Shown piece by piece: positions 1 through 9,648 of a stretch of DNA of 64,000 bases. Origin of the DNA: Candidatus Lindowbacteria bacterium RIFCSPLOWO2_12_FULL_62_27. GTDB lineage: Bacteria; Lindowbacteria; 2-12-FULL-62-27. The stretch spans positions 59,644 to 123,643 of the forward strand of contig MFPR01000037.1 of the NCBI GenBank assembly GCA_001784175.1, in the 5' to 3' direction. Made by a program: the position numbers and the translations under genes. The notes below the pieces were generated by a model. That model searched no databases, had not been told where the DNA came from, and worked only from the letters and a program-made list of their open reading frames with translations. Position 1 is the first letter of the stretch, and the number at the start of each line of letters is the position of its first letter.

Positions 1-1
1 C

Positions 2-403
2 GAGATCGACCGCCGCAAGCTTGGCCGGACGGTGTTTGCGAGCCGGGCGGCGCGGCGGAAGCTGGAGCGGATTGTGCATCCGGCGGTTTTCGCGCAGATT
101 GCGGAAGAGGCCGGGCGGTTGCGCCGGCGCGGGCACCGGCGGATGGCGGTGGATGTGCCGCTCCTGTTCGAAACGCGCGCGGACGAAGGCGTCGATGTGG
201 TCGCGGTTGCCCATGTGCCCCGCGCCGTACAGGTGCGGCGGCTCCTGGCCCGCGGACACACGCGCGCCGAGGCCACCGCGCGGATCGGGTCGCAGCTCAG
301 TTTGGATTGGAAGCGCCGCAGGGCGGACAAGGTGTTCGACATGACGAAACCCATCAATCAGGTGAGACAGGAGGTCAGGGCATGGCTGAAGCAGTTGAGT
401 TAA
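2..403 (+). CDS. coaE: Dephospho-CoA kinase, 3' part (5' end outside window)
   Basis: The window opens inside this gene; 133 residues remain before the TAA at 401. CoaE phosphorylates the ribose 3'-OH of dephospho-CoA in the last step of CoA synthesis in the cytoplasm. The visible part starts with the conserved IDRRKLGRTVF segment, followed by LERIVHP and then DVPLLFE, which are typical of the second half of the CoaE fold. The P-loop would lie upstream, outside the window. The next gene overlaps its 3' end by 22 bases. Function is assigned on family motifs, and I am fairly sure of it. Confidence 0.88.
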   Translation, partial: EIDRRKLGRTVFASRAARRKLERIVHPAVFAQIAEEAGRLRRRGHRRMAVDVPLLFETRADEGVDVVAVAHVPRAVQVRRLLARGHTRAEATARIGSQLSLDWKRRRADKVFDMTKPINQVRQEVRAWLKQLS

Positions 404-1269
404 AGGGAGACAACATCAACGAGGCATTCAAGAGAATTCTGGACGGCATCGAAAAGGTGCCGACCCTGCCGGTTGTGGTGAACAGCATTCTGGAACTCAT
501 GGAAAATCCCAAGACCAGCGCCGAGGACGTCAACCGGATCATCCGGATGGACCAGTCGCTGGCGTCGCGGATCCTGAAGATCGTCAATTCGGCCTTCTAC
601 GGATTTCCCCGGCAGATTTCCACCGTCACGCAGGCCGTGGTGATTTTGGGATTCAACGCGGTCAAGAGTCTGGCGCTGTCGGCGTCGGTCATCCAGATTT
701 TCGGCACGAAAAGCCAGGAGGGGTTTGACATCCACGCCTTCTGGGAGCATTCGATCTCGACCGGCGTCATGGCGAACATGACGGCGCGGCGGATCAACTA
801 TCCGCTGCCGGAGGAATGCCTGATCGCGGGGATCCTGCACGGGATCGGCAAGCTGATTTTCGACCAGTACCTCCATACGCTTTTCGTTCAGGCGGTGAAG
901 CGGGCCAAGAAGGACAAGAAGCTCCTGCATCACGCCGAACGCGAAATTTTCGGCACCGATCATTGCCGGGTCGGCGCGATGCTGGCCGAGCGCTGGCGCC
1001 TGCCGCTGCAGCTGGTGGAGGCGATCAATTATTATCCGAACCCCGGCTTGGCGAATTTCAACCCGACGCTGGCGTCGATGGTGCACGTGGGCAACTACAT
1101 CGCGCGAAAGCGCCGGTGCGGCGATCCCGGGGACCTGGTGGTGCCGCGGCTGAGCGACGACGCGAAGCGAATCCTGAAAATCACCCAGAACGACATCGAC
1201 CAGCTCATGCGCGACTCGCAGGGCGAACTGGCCAAGGTGGATGATCTCCTCGACAAGCTCCAGGAATAG
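382..1269 (+). CDS. HDOD domain protein
   Basis: A 295-residue cytoplasmic protein with an HDOD domain (about residues 10-205), a degenerate HD phosphohydrolase-like fold used in bacterial signalling. Recognisable stretches are KVPTLPVVVNSILELMENP, the DQSLASRILKIVNSAFYG segment and ILGFNAVKSLALS. The ATG at 382 was chosen because an AGGAGG Shine-Dalgarno lies 7-8 bases before it. It overlaps the 3' end of coaE, so the two are probably cotranscribed. HDOD proteins commonly work with chemotaxis, motility or stress signalling. No partner domain is fused here, so the actual signal is unknown. Confidence 0.85.
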   Translation: MAEAVELKGDNINEAFKRILDGIEKVPTLPVVVNSILELMENPKTSAEDVNRIIRMDQSLASRILKIVNSAFYGFPRQISTVTQAVVILGFNAVKSLALSASVIQIFGTKSQEGFDIHAFWEHSISTGVMANMTARRINYPLPEECLIAGILHGIGKLIFDQYLHTLFVQAVKRAKKDKKLLHHAEREIFGTDHCRVGAMLAERWRLPLQLVEAINYYPNPGLANFNPTLASMVHVGNYIARKRRCGDPGDLVVPRLSDDAKRILKITQNDIDQLMRDSQGELAKVDDLLDKLQE

Positions 1270-1765
1270 GGCGTCGAGCGCCGGATTCGGTCCGGGCCTG
1301 GCGATCCTGCTGTTTGCGCTCTCCCTGTCGTTTGCGTTCGGCATCGGATACCGGGTCGGCCGATATTCGCCGCCCGACGCCGCGCCCTCGCCGGTCCTGT
1401 CCAGGGCCTCCGCCGCGCCGACCACCCGTTCGCACGCCGCCCCATCCGCCGCGGCGCCCTATCGAACGGTTCAGGGCGCCGGCCAGGGCGGTCTGATCTG
1501 GTCGTCGCTTCAAAAACACAAATACACGCTCTACATCGCGTCCTTCCAGAATTTGCCGGAAGCCGAAAAGGAAAAATCGCGGCTGGAGAGCCGCGGCCTC
1601 AAGGGCATCGAGATTGTGGAGCGCCGCGTACCGTCGGCCGGCGGGCCGGTATGGTACCGGCTGAGTTACGGCCGATTCGACAGTCCCGAATCCGCCGCCG
1701 ACCACGGCCGGCAGTTGACCGAACGCGGATTGATCCGGGATTTCTGGCCGAAGGAGATTTTATGA
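1241..1765 (+). CDS. SPOR domain membrane protein
   Basis: A 174-residue protein. An uncleaved N-terminal membrane segment (about residues 19-38) is followed by an Ala/Pro/Ser-rich periplasmic linker. The C-terminal SPOR domain (about residues 95-172) contains YTLYIASFQN and WYRLSYGRFDS, the two halves of the SPOR repeat. SPOR domains bind denuded glycan strands of septal peptidoglycan, so a division-site or envelope role is likely. The ATG at 1241 overlaps the HDOD gene by 29 bases. The gene ends in TATGA, so its stop overlaps the ATG of the following kinase. Confidence 0.75.
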   Translation: MISSTSSRNRASSAGFGPGLAILLFALSLSFAFGIGYRVGRYSPPDAAPSPVLSRASAAPTTRSHAAPSAAAPYRTVQGAGQGGLIWSSLQKHKYTLYIASFQNLPEAEKEKSRLESRGLKGIEIVERRVPSAGGPVWYRLSYGRFDSPESAADHGRQLTERGLIRDFWPKEIL

Positions 1766-2676
1766 AACCGGGCGTGGTGGTGGTCGGGTCGGTTGCGCTC
1801 GATACGGTGGAGACGGTGCACGGAAAACATGCCGACGCGCTGGGCGGCGCCGCCGTTTATTTTTCGCTGGCCGCGCGGCATTTCTCGAAGCCGGGCATGA
1901 TCGGCGTGGTCGGCGGCGATTTTCCGGAACGGCATGTGTCGATGCTTCGGAAGCGCGGCATCGACACGGAGGGCCTCCAGCGCGTTCGCGGCGAATCGTT
2001 CCGGTGGGCCGGCCGGTACAGCCCGGACGGCAACACGGCGCACACGCTGGAGACGCGGCTCGGCGTGTTCGCGCAATTTTCGCCGCGGGTTCCGGACACG
2101 TACCGGTCGGCGGGCGTTTTGTTTCTGGCGAACATCGATCCGGAATTGCAGTATCACGTGCTGCGGCAGATGCGGGGCGCGCTGTCGGGCGGCGACACGA
2201 TGAATTTCTGGATCAAGAGCAAGCGGCCGCAGCTTCTGCGAATGCTGCGCCGGCTCCACATCCTTTTCGTGAACGACCAGGAAGCGCGGATGTTGACGGG
2301 CGAACACAGCCTCCTCAAGGCGTCCTTGGGATTGTTGCGGCTGGGGCCTCGGGTGGCCGTGGTCAAGAAGGGCGAGCACGGTTCGATGATCCGCTCGCGG
2401 GCCGGCGTTCAGTTTTGCCCGCCCTTCCCCGTCCGCGACGTGCGGGACCCGACGGGCGCGGGGGACAGCTTTGCCGGCGCGTTCATGAGCGTGCTGGCGA
2501 AGTCCGGGCGGCGCAGCCGGAACTTGGACGAAAAGATTCTCGCGCGGGCCTGCGCCTTCGGCAGCGTCGTCTCCTCGTTCACGGTGGAATCGTTCGGCGT
2601 CGCGGGCCTCGTGCGGCTGAAACCGGCGGCGATCCGGGGCCGGTACGAGAAGCTCAAAACGCTGGTGGCGATCTGA
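1762..2676 (+). CDS. PfkB-family carbohydrate/nucleoside kinase
   Basis: A 304-residue cytoplasmic kinase of the ribokinase/PfkB fold. The N-terminal glycine-rich sugar-binding region (DALGGAAVYFSLAARHF) and the C-terminal DPTGAGDSFAGAF signature, which carries the anion hole and catalytic aspartate, are both intact. The substrate cannot be read from the sequence; adenosine, ribose or other sugars are all possible. The start ATG overlaps the SPOR gene's TGA, and hom follows after only 2 bases, so it sits in a tight operon with the threonine pathway genes. Confidence 0.82.
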   Translation: MKPGVVVVGSVALDTVETVHGKHADALGGAAVYFSLAARHFSKPGMIGVVGGDFPERHVSMLRKRGIDTEGLQRVRGESFRWAGRYSPDGNTAHTLETRLGVFAQFSPRVPDTYRSAGVLFLANIDPELQYHVLRQMRGALSGGDTMNFWIKSKRPQLLRMLRRLHILFVNDQEARMLTGEHSLLKASLGLLRLGPRVAVVKKGEHGSMIRSRAGVQFCPPFPVRDVRDPTGAGDSFAGAFMSVLAKSGRRSRNLDEKILARACAFGSVVSSFTVESFGVAGLVRLKPAAIRGRYEKLKTLVAI

Positions 2677-2678
2677 CC

Positions 2679-3959
2679 ATGCGCGTAGGGTTGATCGGAC
2701 TGGGCACGGTGGGCCGCGAGGTGGCGCGGCTGCTTCTGGAGGAGCGGCGCGCGATTTTCGAGCGGACGGGCGCCGAGCTGGACCTGCGCGTGATCGTCGA
2801 CAAGGACCTGTCCCCGCGGGAGGGCCTGGCGCTTCCGGCCGACGTGCGGTTCACGGACGATCTGGGCGCGATCATGGAGGACCCTTCGATCGAAGCGGTC
2901 GTCGAGCTGATCGGCGGGATCGAGCCGGCGCGAAAGATCCATCTGGAGGCGCTCCGGCGGAAAAAACATCTGGTGACCGCCAACAAGGCGCTCTTGGCCG
3001 AGCGCGGCTCCGAGCTGTTTCAGGAGGCGCGCCGGCAGGGCGTGCAGCTTCGGTTCGAGGCGAGCGTGGCCGGCGGCATACCGATCATCAAGTCTTTTAC
3101 GGAGGCGCTCGCGGCCAACCGGATCGAGCGGCTCTACGGCATCATCAACGGCACGGCCAATTACATCCTCACGCAGATGACGCAGAAGGGCCTGACGTTC
3201 GAGGAGGCGCTCCGCGAAGCCAAGCGGCTGGGATTCGCCGAGTCGGACCCGACCTTCGATGTCGAGGGCACGGACACGGCGCACAAGCTGGCGCTTCTGT
3301 GCCGGCTGGCCTTCGGCGTCGACATCCCGTTCTCGCAGCTCAGTTACGAGGGCATTTCCAAACTGTCCCAACTCGACCTGCAATTCGCCGCGGAACTCGG
3401 ATTCACGGTGAAGCTCCTCGCGGTCGCGATCCGCCGCGGCGAGGGCATCGAAGTGCGGGCGCATCCGGCCCTCATTCCGAGCGGGCACCCGCTGGCGGCG
3501 GTGTCGAACGAATTCAACGCCGTGACGGTGGTGGGCGACCGCGTGGGCGAGATGATGTTTTACGGGCGCGGGGCCGGCGGCCGGCCGACGTCGTCGTCGG
3601 TGGTGGCGGACCTGATCGACATTGCGCTGGGCCGCGCGTACGGGGGCGTCGTCAATTTCGATTCGAAACTGCGGATCATCACGAAGGAGGATTCGATCAG
3701 CAAGTGGTATCTGCGGTTCACTGTGGAGGACCGGCCGGGCGTGCTGGGCCAGCTTGCGACCGTGCTGGGCCGGCACCACATCAGCATCGAGGCGTGCCTC
3801 CAGAAGGGCGCGCCGATGAACGGCGCCGTGCCCGTCGTCCTGCAGACGTTCGAGTCGAACGAATCGGCGGTCCGGCAGGCGATCGACGAGGTCGCCCGGA
3901 TGAGTTTCATGCGCGAGGGCGCGCGGCTCATCCGCGTGGAACCTCTGAGGGCGGACTGA
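2679..3959 (+). CDS. hom: Homoserine dehydrogenase
   Basis: A 426-residue enzyme that reduces aspartate semialdehyde to homoserine with NAD(P)H, on the branch to threonine and methionine. The N-terminal Rossmann motif GLIGLGTVGREVARLL, the catalytic domain (TANKALLAE, ASVAGGIPII, GIINGTANYILTQM) and a C-terminal ACT domain (about residues 345-426, FTVEDRPGVLGQLATVLG) are all visible. The ACT domain suggests feedback control by threonine, as in the monofunctional long form. thrC starts 5 bases downstream, giving two consecutive threonine-pathway steps in one operon. Confidence 0.96.
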   Translation: MRVGLIGLGTVGREVARLLLEERRAIFERTGAELDLRVIVDKDLSPREGLALPADVRFTDDLGAIMEDPSIEAVVELIGGIEPARKIHLEALRRKKHLVTANKALLAERGSELFQEARRQGVQLRFEASVAGGIPIIKSFTEALAANRIERLYGIINGTANYILTQMTQKGLTFEEALREAKRLGFAESDPTFDVEGTDTAHKLALLCRLAFGVDIPFSQLSYEGISKLSQLDLQFAAELGFTVKLLAVAIRRGEGIEVRAHPALIPSGHPLAAVSNEFNAVTVVGDRVGEMMFYGRGAGGRPTSSSVVADLIDIALGRAYGGVVNFDSKLRIITKEDSISKWYLRFTVEDRPGVLGQLATVLGRHHISIEACLQKGAPMNGAVPVVLQTFESNESAVRQAIDEVARMSFMREGARLIRVEPLRAD

Positions 3960-3964
3960 GCCGC

Positions 3965-5038
3965 ATGTCGACCCGCGGCGTCATCGCGCGATACCGGCCG
4001 TACCTGCCGGTCACCGAGTCGACGCCGGTCATCACGCTGCAGGAGGGCGATACGCCGCTTTTGCGGCTGCGCAACGTCGAAAAACATATCGGATGCGAGG
4101 CGGAACTCTACGCGAAGTTTGAAGGGCTGAACCCGACGGCGTCGTTCAAGGACCGCGGCATGACGCTGGCGGTTTCGAAGGCCATCGAGGAAGGCGCCGA
4201 CGCCGTGCTCTGCGCGTCCACCGGAAACACCTCGGCCTCGGCCGCCGCCTACGCCGCCCGCGCCCGCATCAAGTGCGCGGTGATTCTCCCCGAGGGCGCC
4301 ATCGCGCTCGGCAAACTCGCGCAGGCCCTCCTGCACGGCGCGGTGGTCCTGCCGGTCGCGGCCAGCTTCGACGGCGCGCTCGACCTTGTGCGGCAGATCA
4401 GCGCGACTTACCGGATCACGCTCGTCAATTCCGTCAATCCGTACCGGCTGGCGGGCCAGAAGACGGCGGCGTTTGAGATTTGCGATCTCCTCGGCGACGC
4501 GCCCGATTTTCACATCCTGCCCGTCGGCAACGCCGGGAACATCACCGCCTACTGGATGGGATACAAGGAATACTTCGCAGCGGGCCTCAGCAAGCGCCGG
4601 CCGAAGATGTATGGCTTTCAGGCCGAAGGCGCCGCGCCGATCGTGCGGGGCGCGCCGGTCGAAAAGCCGGAGACCATCGCCAGCGCCATCCGGATCGGCA
4701 ACCCCGCGAGCTGGCGGCAGGCCCTGGAGGCGCGGGACGAATCGGGTGGCGAGATTCGCGCGGTGTCGGACGCCGCGATCCTCGAGGCCTACCGGCTCCT
4801 GGCGCGGCTCGAGGGAATTTTCGCCGAGCCCGCATCGGCGGCGGCGCTGGCCGGCGCGATCCAGATGCACGCGGACAAATTGCTGGTCCGCGGCTTCCGC
4901 GCGGCGCTGACGCTGACGGGCCACGGCCTCAAGGATCCGGGCACGGCGCTGAAAGTCGTGCCCGAACCCAAATCGGTCAAGGCGGACGTCGGCGCGATCG
5001 CGGACTTTCTTGGATTGAAAAAAGGCGTTCCCACCTGA
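3965..5038 (+). CDS. thrC: Threonine synthase
   Basis: A 357-residue PLP enzyme that converts O-phosphohomoserine to threonine. The PLP lysine is K62 in the motif NPTASFKDRGM, followed by the ASTGNTSASAAAYAARA phosphate-binding region and the VNPYRLAGQKTAAFEI segment. Length and motifs match the short bacterial form of the fold-type II family. It follows hom by 5 bases. Its stop codon TGA overlaps the putative CTG start of the next gene. Homoserine kinase is not visible nearby; the PfkB kinase upstream is from a different family, and I do not infer that it fills the role. Confidence 0.95.
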   Translation: MSTRGVIARYRPYLPVTESTPVITLQEGDTPLLRLRNVEKHIGCEAELYAKFEGLNPTASFKDRGMTLAVSKAIEEGADAVLCASTGNTSASAAAYAARARIKCAVILPEGAIALGKLAQALLHGAVVLPVAASFDGALDLVRQISATYRITLVNSVNPYRLAGQKTAAFEICDLLGDAPDFHILPVGNAGNITAYWMGYKEYFAAGLSKRRPKMYGFQAEGAAPIVRGAPVEKPETIASAIRIGNPASWRQALEARDESGGEIRAVSDAAILEAYRLLARLEGIFAEPASAAALAGAIQMHADKLLVRGFRAALTLTGHGLKDPGTALKVVPEPKSVKADVGAIADFLGLKKGVPT

Positions 5039-8000
5039 AACGATTCGCGGCGCTGGCCTGCCTCGCGCTGCTCTTGCGGCCGGCGCCCGGATGTGCGGCT
5101 GGAGAGGCCGCCACGGTTACCGAGACCATCACGGTCGGCAAGAGCGTCGAGGTCCATACCTACGAGGTTTCCGGCAAGAAAAAAACGCGAACCGGGATGG
5201 AAAAATATGATCTGAAGGGCGTGAAGAAGAAGGAGGAGCACTACGATCGCGCGGGCCGGCGACACGGCCGGCAGACCGTGTGGTACGAAAACGGCCGCAA
5301 GGATTACGAGAAGGAATTCGTCAGCGGCGAAGTGCAGGGGCGGACCGAAACCTGGTATCGCGACGGCCGGCCGCGCGAATCGTCCGAATGGTCCCGCGGC
5401 CTGCGGCACGGCCGGACCGTGATCACCGACACGCACGGCGAGCGGTACGAAAGCGACTGGTGGGGCGGCGGGATCGCCAACGGCACCGTCATCGTCGAAT
5501 GGTACGAGGGAAACAAGGCGCAGGGCGCGTACCGGACCTACACCTCCGATATTCAATACATCCTGGATGGCCGCCCGGCCCGGGCGTACGTGTTCCGAAA
5601 AGGCGTGCAGGTATTGGAAACCGAATGGTTCCCATCGGGCCGGAAAAAGAGCGAATTCGAATACAAAGAGGGTGTGATGCACGGCCGCGCGCTGATGTGG
5701 CACGAAAACGGCGTCCACAAACTGGAGGCGCAGATCCGCGCCGGCCGGCTCGAGGGCCCGAGGGTCCGGTGGTACGAATCGGGCGAGACGGAGGCGGTCC
5801 AGACGTTTCGAAACGATCTCGCCCACGGGCCCTACCTGGAATGGTACGAAAGCGGCGGCCGGAAATGGGAGGAACTCTGGCAGGACGGCCGGCTGTCGAA
5901 GGTGGTGGGCCGCTGGTATGAGGACGGCCGGCCGATGGATTTGTCGGTCCATGAATTCGAGTCGTTCAATTATCGCCTCCGCGAACTGCCCGCGCCCTGG
6001 TTTCAGGTCAACGCGGAGAAGCTCGAGCCGAAAGCGCAGGTTGCCTACCTGCGCACGCGGCCGGACATCTATCTCTTTGCCGTCGCCGAACCCCTGCCGC
6101 AGAGCGTGTCGACGACGGAGGACCTGGCGCGCGCGATCTTGGCCGGTATCAAGACCACCTCGGAGGCCTTCGCGGAATTCAAGGGCGGCCCGCTCGAGGC
6201 GAACGGCCTGAAGGGGATGTACACCGGCGCGCTGCGCGTGGTGAAGAACACGCGCGAGACGCATTTCATCTGGACCTTGGCGCATCACGGAATGGCTTAC
6301 CGGATCGTGCTTCTCACGCTGGGGGACGTGTCGCAGACCGTATTGCTCGGCGAACTCAAGAAGATCCTGCCTTACTTCGATCTCATCGATCCGGACCGCC
6401 GGTTCGGCGTGGAGGAGCTCAGGCAACTCAAGCCGGAGGTGAAGGTCAAGCCGGTGGAGGAGTACCGGTCGGCGGCATTTGCGTATTCGCTGAAAAATCT
6501 GGGCAAGGGCTGGCTGGAATGGGACACGATCAAAAAAATGTTTCCGTCCGTCGATTTTGCGGCGGTGACGTCGGACAATTACGCGGGTGTCATCGTCGTT
6601 CCGGTATACCTCCACGATCTCAAGCCGACGCCCGAGGAACTCACGGCGGTTCTCTTCGGGCGCTGGGGCCAGCCATGGCCGCCTCCGAACCTCCGCACGG
6701 TGTCGGCGGCAACGGACGCGGGCGCCGAGTACGAACATCGCGGGCAGCTTCTCGGAAGGGACCTGTTCGTCCGCACGCGGATCGTTCGGAAAAAATCGTT
6801 CGCGTATCTCTGCTCGACTATCCGGACATCCGCCGACGAGCGGTACCTCCGGCTTCTCGACGGCGTGCTGGCCGGCGCGGCGTTCGGGGAGGGCGAGCTG
6901 TCCGGCCCGCCGGCGTTCTCGACCGCGCAGACCATCGACAACGCCGCGGTCCTGAACCAGATCGGGCTGCACCTGCAGGACGCGAAGGCGTACGATCGCG
7001 CGGTCCCGTTTTTCAAAAAGGCGTGGGAGGTCCATCCGGAGGAGCCGGTGATTCTGGAAAATCTGCTTGCGGTTCTTCATCAGACGCGGGCCTACCGGGA
7101 GGGCGTGGAGGTGCTGGACCGGGAGATCCCGCGGTTTGAGCGGCGCCTGAGCCTTCGGCGAATCCGCGCGCGGTTCAACATGGAACTGGAGAGCTTCGCG
7201 GCCGCGCGCGCGGATTTCGAGAAGCTTCTGGCGGCGTCGCCGGACGACGAGGATCTCATCTTCAACCTCGCCGGTGTCCTCTGGAAACTCGACGAAAAGG
7301 ACGAGGCGATCCGGCAGGTCGGATCGCGCTGGGACAAAAACAAGTCACCCAAACTCGGCGTATTTCTCGCGCAGCTCCATCGCGCCCGCAGCGAGTACGA
7401 CACCGCCCTCTCGGTGCTGGACCGCACGCAGAGCGGCCGGGCCGTTCATCCGGAAATCACCTACGAGCGGATCGAAAACCTCCTGGCAAGGGGAGACTAC
7501 ACGAAGGCCCGCGATCTCGGGCAGATGCTGATCGATCAGCGCATCGGGAGCGCCGCCGCGTACACCTACCTCGGGATGGCGGAGTATCTGCTGAAGCAGT
7601 ACAAGCGGGCGAAGGAATCGCTCGAGAAGGCGCTGGCGCTCCGGCCGGAGGACGAATCCGTCAAGAAGACGCTGGCCACGGTCTCCGCCCTCCTCGGGCA
7701 GGGCGACAACTCGCTGCTGAAAAATCCGATCCCGGCCGTGCCCTACGCGGCCGCCTTCGATGTCCAGGCCCTGCGAAAGACGCCGACGGCCTCGCCGTAT
7801 TTCTCCGACCACAACGCCGCGTATCTTCTCAAGGTCAAGGCCGTCGAATATGAAAAAGGAAAGACGCACCGGACGACGTACCGCTACGTCATCCGGATTC
7901 TCAACGAGAAAGGCAAGGCCGATTTCGCCGAAATCGATTTTTCGTTCAATCCCACCTACGAATCGCTCTTCGTGAATCACCTCGCCGTCTACAACGCGCG

Positions 8001-9570
8001 CGGCGATAGGGTGGCCGAGGGACAAATGGACCAGTTTTATGTGGTCGACGCGGCCGGCGAGATCCGGACCACGGGGGAAAAGAGCGCGAAACTGCCGGTG
8101 CCCGGCGTCGCGCCGGACCACGTGATCGACGTCATGGTCACGCGGGAAACGCGCGGGTCGGACCGGTTCGGGTTCGAGCGCCATTTCTTCACGTCGGTCT
8201 ATCCCGTTCAGGAACAGCACTACGCCCTCTCGGGGGACGTCGGCAAGCTCGTGTACACGGCCGAACGCCTGCCGGCGCCCGTCGTCGAGCCGGGCCGGCT
8301 GGCGTTCAAGCTGGTCCAGCCGCCGGTTCTTTATATTGAGTCGTTCCTGCCCGCCGTTTCAAAATTCATTCCGTACGCCGCGGTTGCCGACCCCGGTTCC
8401 TGGCAGGCGGAGTTGTCCGAATACTACGCCGGCGTCAAGACGCTGCTCGAACCGGACGACAAGGTCCGCGGGATTGCGCGGGAGCTGACGGAAGGATGCC
8501 CCACGGACCGGTGCCGGGCGGAACGGCTGGTGCGGTACGTTCAAAAAAATCTCAACTATGTCGCCATCGAGTTCGGCCGCCGCGCGCGCACGCCGAACCC
8601 GGTGTCCCAGACGCTGCGGCAAAAATACGGCGACTGCAAGGACCACAGCGTCCTGCTCCACGCGCTCCTGACGAGCGCCGGCATTCCCTCGAAACCGGCG
8701 CTGGTGCACGCCACCGGTGAGATCGACAAGGGCGTGCCGTCCCTCGACCAGTTCAACCACATGGTCGTCCTCGCGCAGGTGGGGGGTGAGGAGGTGGTCC
8801 TCGATTGCACCGGCAAGTATGTCTCGGACCTCTTCCGCCCGTTCCCGCTGTCGGGCCGGCCGATTCTGCCGGTGGCGCCGGAGGCGTCCTTTACGGCGGC
8901 GCCGGCGTATCCGGCCGACGCGGCGGGTGTGACTTGCGTTCGCGATGTGACCTGGTCGGGTCAGACGGGCGTCGACGTTCAGGAGACGGTCGTGATGCGC
9001 GGATATCTGAGCGACGGGTTCCGCGAGATTCTGGGATCGCAAAGCCGGTCCGTGTGGTCGAACCTCATCGCACGGTATCTGGACCGAAGCGGCCGGGACC
9101 TGGTGTTGCGGTCATTTTCGGCCGAAGGCATCGATCAGTTGGATTCGCCGGTGGTCCTGCGGTTGGACTACGCGGTGGACGGAAAATTCGAAACGCTGCC
9201 GGACCAGACCGTCGGCATTCTGCCGGCGTACTGGGAAAATTCGCTGCTGGCCGTCCCGAAAGTCTCGCGGCGCCACCATCCTTTTGAAAACGACCTGACC
9301 GGCCGATTCGAAACGGAGGTCCGGTTCCGGATGCCCGCCGGCCACGCGTTGAAAAACGCGGACATCCTGGGCGCCGCGCGCATCGACGAGCCGTTCCTCA
9401 AGGGCGCCTCGGGTGGCGACGTGTCCGAAGACGGTTTCCGGTTCCGCTCCACCTGCGATTTCCTCCCGGCCACAGGTGATGCCGCCGCGTATGCCTCCTA
9501 TGCCCGCGCGGTCAGCGCCGCCTTGGACCGCCTGCAACCGAGGGTGGTTTTGGGCCGGAAGGCAAACTGA
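5035..9570 (+). CDS. Large secreted MORN/TPR/DUF3857/transglutaminase-like protein
   Basis: A 1511-residue exported protein. No ATG, GTG or TTG precedes the signal peptide in frame. The best start is CTG at 5035, overlapping the thrC stop as CTGA with an AAAAAAGG-type site upstream, and it gives MKRFAALACLALLLRPAPGCA as signal. Domains in order: YwqK/MORN_2-like repeats (about 55-300; repeats of G-x-H-G-x-x-x-WYENG), an unassigned region, TPRs (about 635-890), a DUF3857-like beta region (about 915-1090), and a transglutaminase-like fold with Cys in GDCKDHS (about residue 1200), His in QFNHMVV and Asp in LDCTGKY. The Cys-His-Asp triad appears complete, so it may be an active cysteine hydrolase or ligase in the envelope. 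The substrate is unknown. Confidence 0.8.
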   Translation: MKRFAALACLALLLRPAPGCAAGEAATVTETITVGKSVEVHTYEVSGKKKTRTGMEKYDLKGVKKKEEHYDRAGRRHGRQTVWYENGRKDYEKEFVSGEVQGRTETWYRDGRPRESSEWSRGLRHGRTVITDTHGERYESDWWGGGIANGTVIVEWYEGNKAQGAYRTYTSDIQYILDGRPARAYVFRKGVQVLETEWFPSGRKKSEFEYKEGVMHGRALMWHENGVHKLEAQIRAGRLEGPRVRWYESGETEAVQTFRNDLAHGPYLEWYESGGRKWEELWQDGRLSKVVGRWYEDGRPMDLSVHEFESFNYRLRELPAPWFQVNAEKLEPKAQVAYLRTRPDIYLFAVAEPLPQSVSTTEDLARAILAGIKTTSEAFAEFKGGPLEANGLKGMYTGALRVVKNTRETHFIWTLAHHGMAYRIVLLTLGDVSQTVLLGELKKILPYFDLIDPDRRFGVEELRQLKPEVKVKPVEEYRSAAFAYSLKNLGKGWLEWDTIKKMFPSVDFAAVTSDNYAGVIVVPVYLHDLKPTPEELTAVLFGRWGQPWPPPNLRTVSAATDAGAEYEHRGQLLGRDLFVRTRIVRKKSFAYLCSTIRTSADERYLRLLDGVLAGAAFGEGELSGPPAFSTAQTIDNAAVLNQIGLHLQDAKAYDRAVPFFKKAWEVHPEEPVILENLLAVLHQTRAYREGVEVLDREIPRFERRLSLRRIRARFNMELESFAAARADFEKLLAASPDDEDLIFNLAGVLWKLDEKDEAIRQVGSRWDKNKSPKLGVFLAQLHRARSEYDTALSVLDRTQSGRAVHPEITYERIENLLARGDYTKARDLGQMLIDQRIGSAAAYTYLGMAEYLLKQYKRAKESLEKALALRPEDESVKKTLATVSALLGQGDNSLLKNPIPAVPYAAAFDVQALRKTPTASPYFSDHNAAYLLKVKAVEYEKGKTHRTTYRYVIRILNEKGKADFAEIDFSFNPTYESLFVNHLAVYNARGDRVAEGQMDQFYVVDAAGEIRTTGEKSAKLPVPGVAPDHVIDVMVTRETRGSDRFGFERHFFTSVYPVQEQHYALSGDVGKLVYTAERLPAPVVEPGRLAFKLVQPPVLYIESFLPAVSKFIPYAAVADPGSWQAELSEYYAGVKTLLEPDDKVRGIARELTEGCPTDRCRAERLVRYVQKNLNYVAIEFGRRARTPNPVSQTLRQKYGDCKDHSVLLHALLTSAGIPSKPALVHATGEIDKGVPSLDQFNHMVVLAQVGGEEVVLDCTGKYVSDLFRPFPLSGRPILPVAPEASFTAAPAYPADAAGVTCVRDVTWSGQTGVDVQETVVMRGYLSDGFREILGSQSRSVWSNLIARYLDRSGRDLVLRSFSAEGIDQLDSPVVLRLDYAVDGKFETLPDQTVGILPAYWENSLLAVPKVSRRHHPFENDLTGRFETEVRFRMPAGHALKNADILGAARIDEPFLKGASGGDVSEDGFRFRSTCDFLPATGDAAAYASYARAVSAALDRLQPRVVLGRKAN

Positions 9571-9648
9571 TTCGACAGCGCCGATTCGGCCTTTCAACGC
9601 GCATCCACAGGACTGTTATAAGAGTATTGACTAATTGAAACGATTCAC

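Noticed and set aside
4789-7080. 763-residue minus-strand ORF
   Set aside because: It is antisense to thrC and the MORN/transglutaminase gene and is rich in Arg/Pro/His. It is a mirror of GC-biased codons with no domain.
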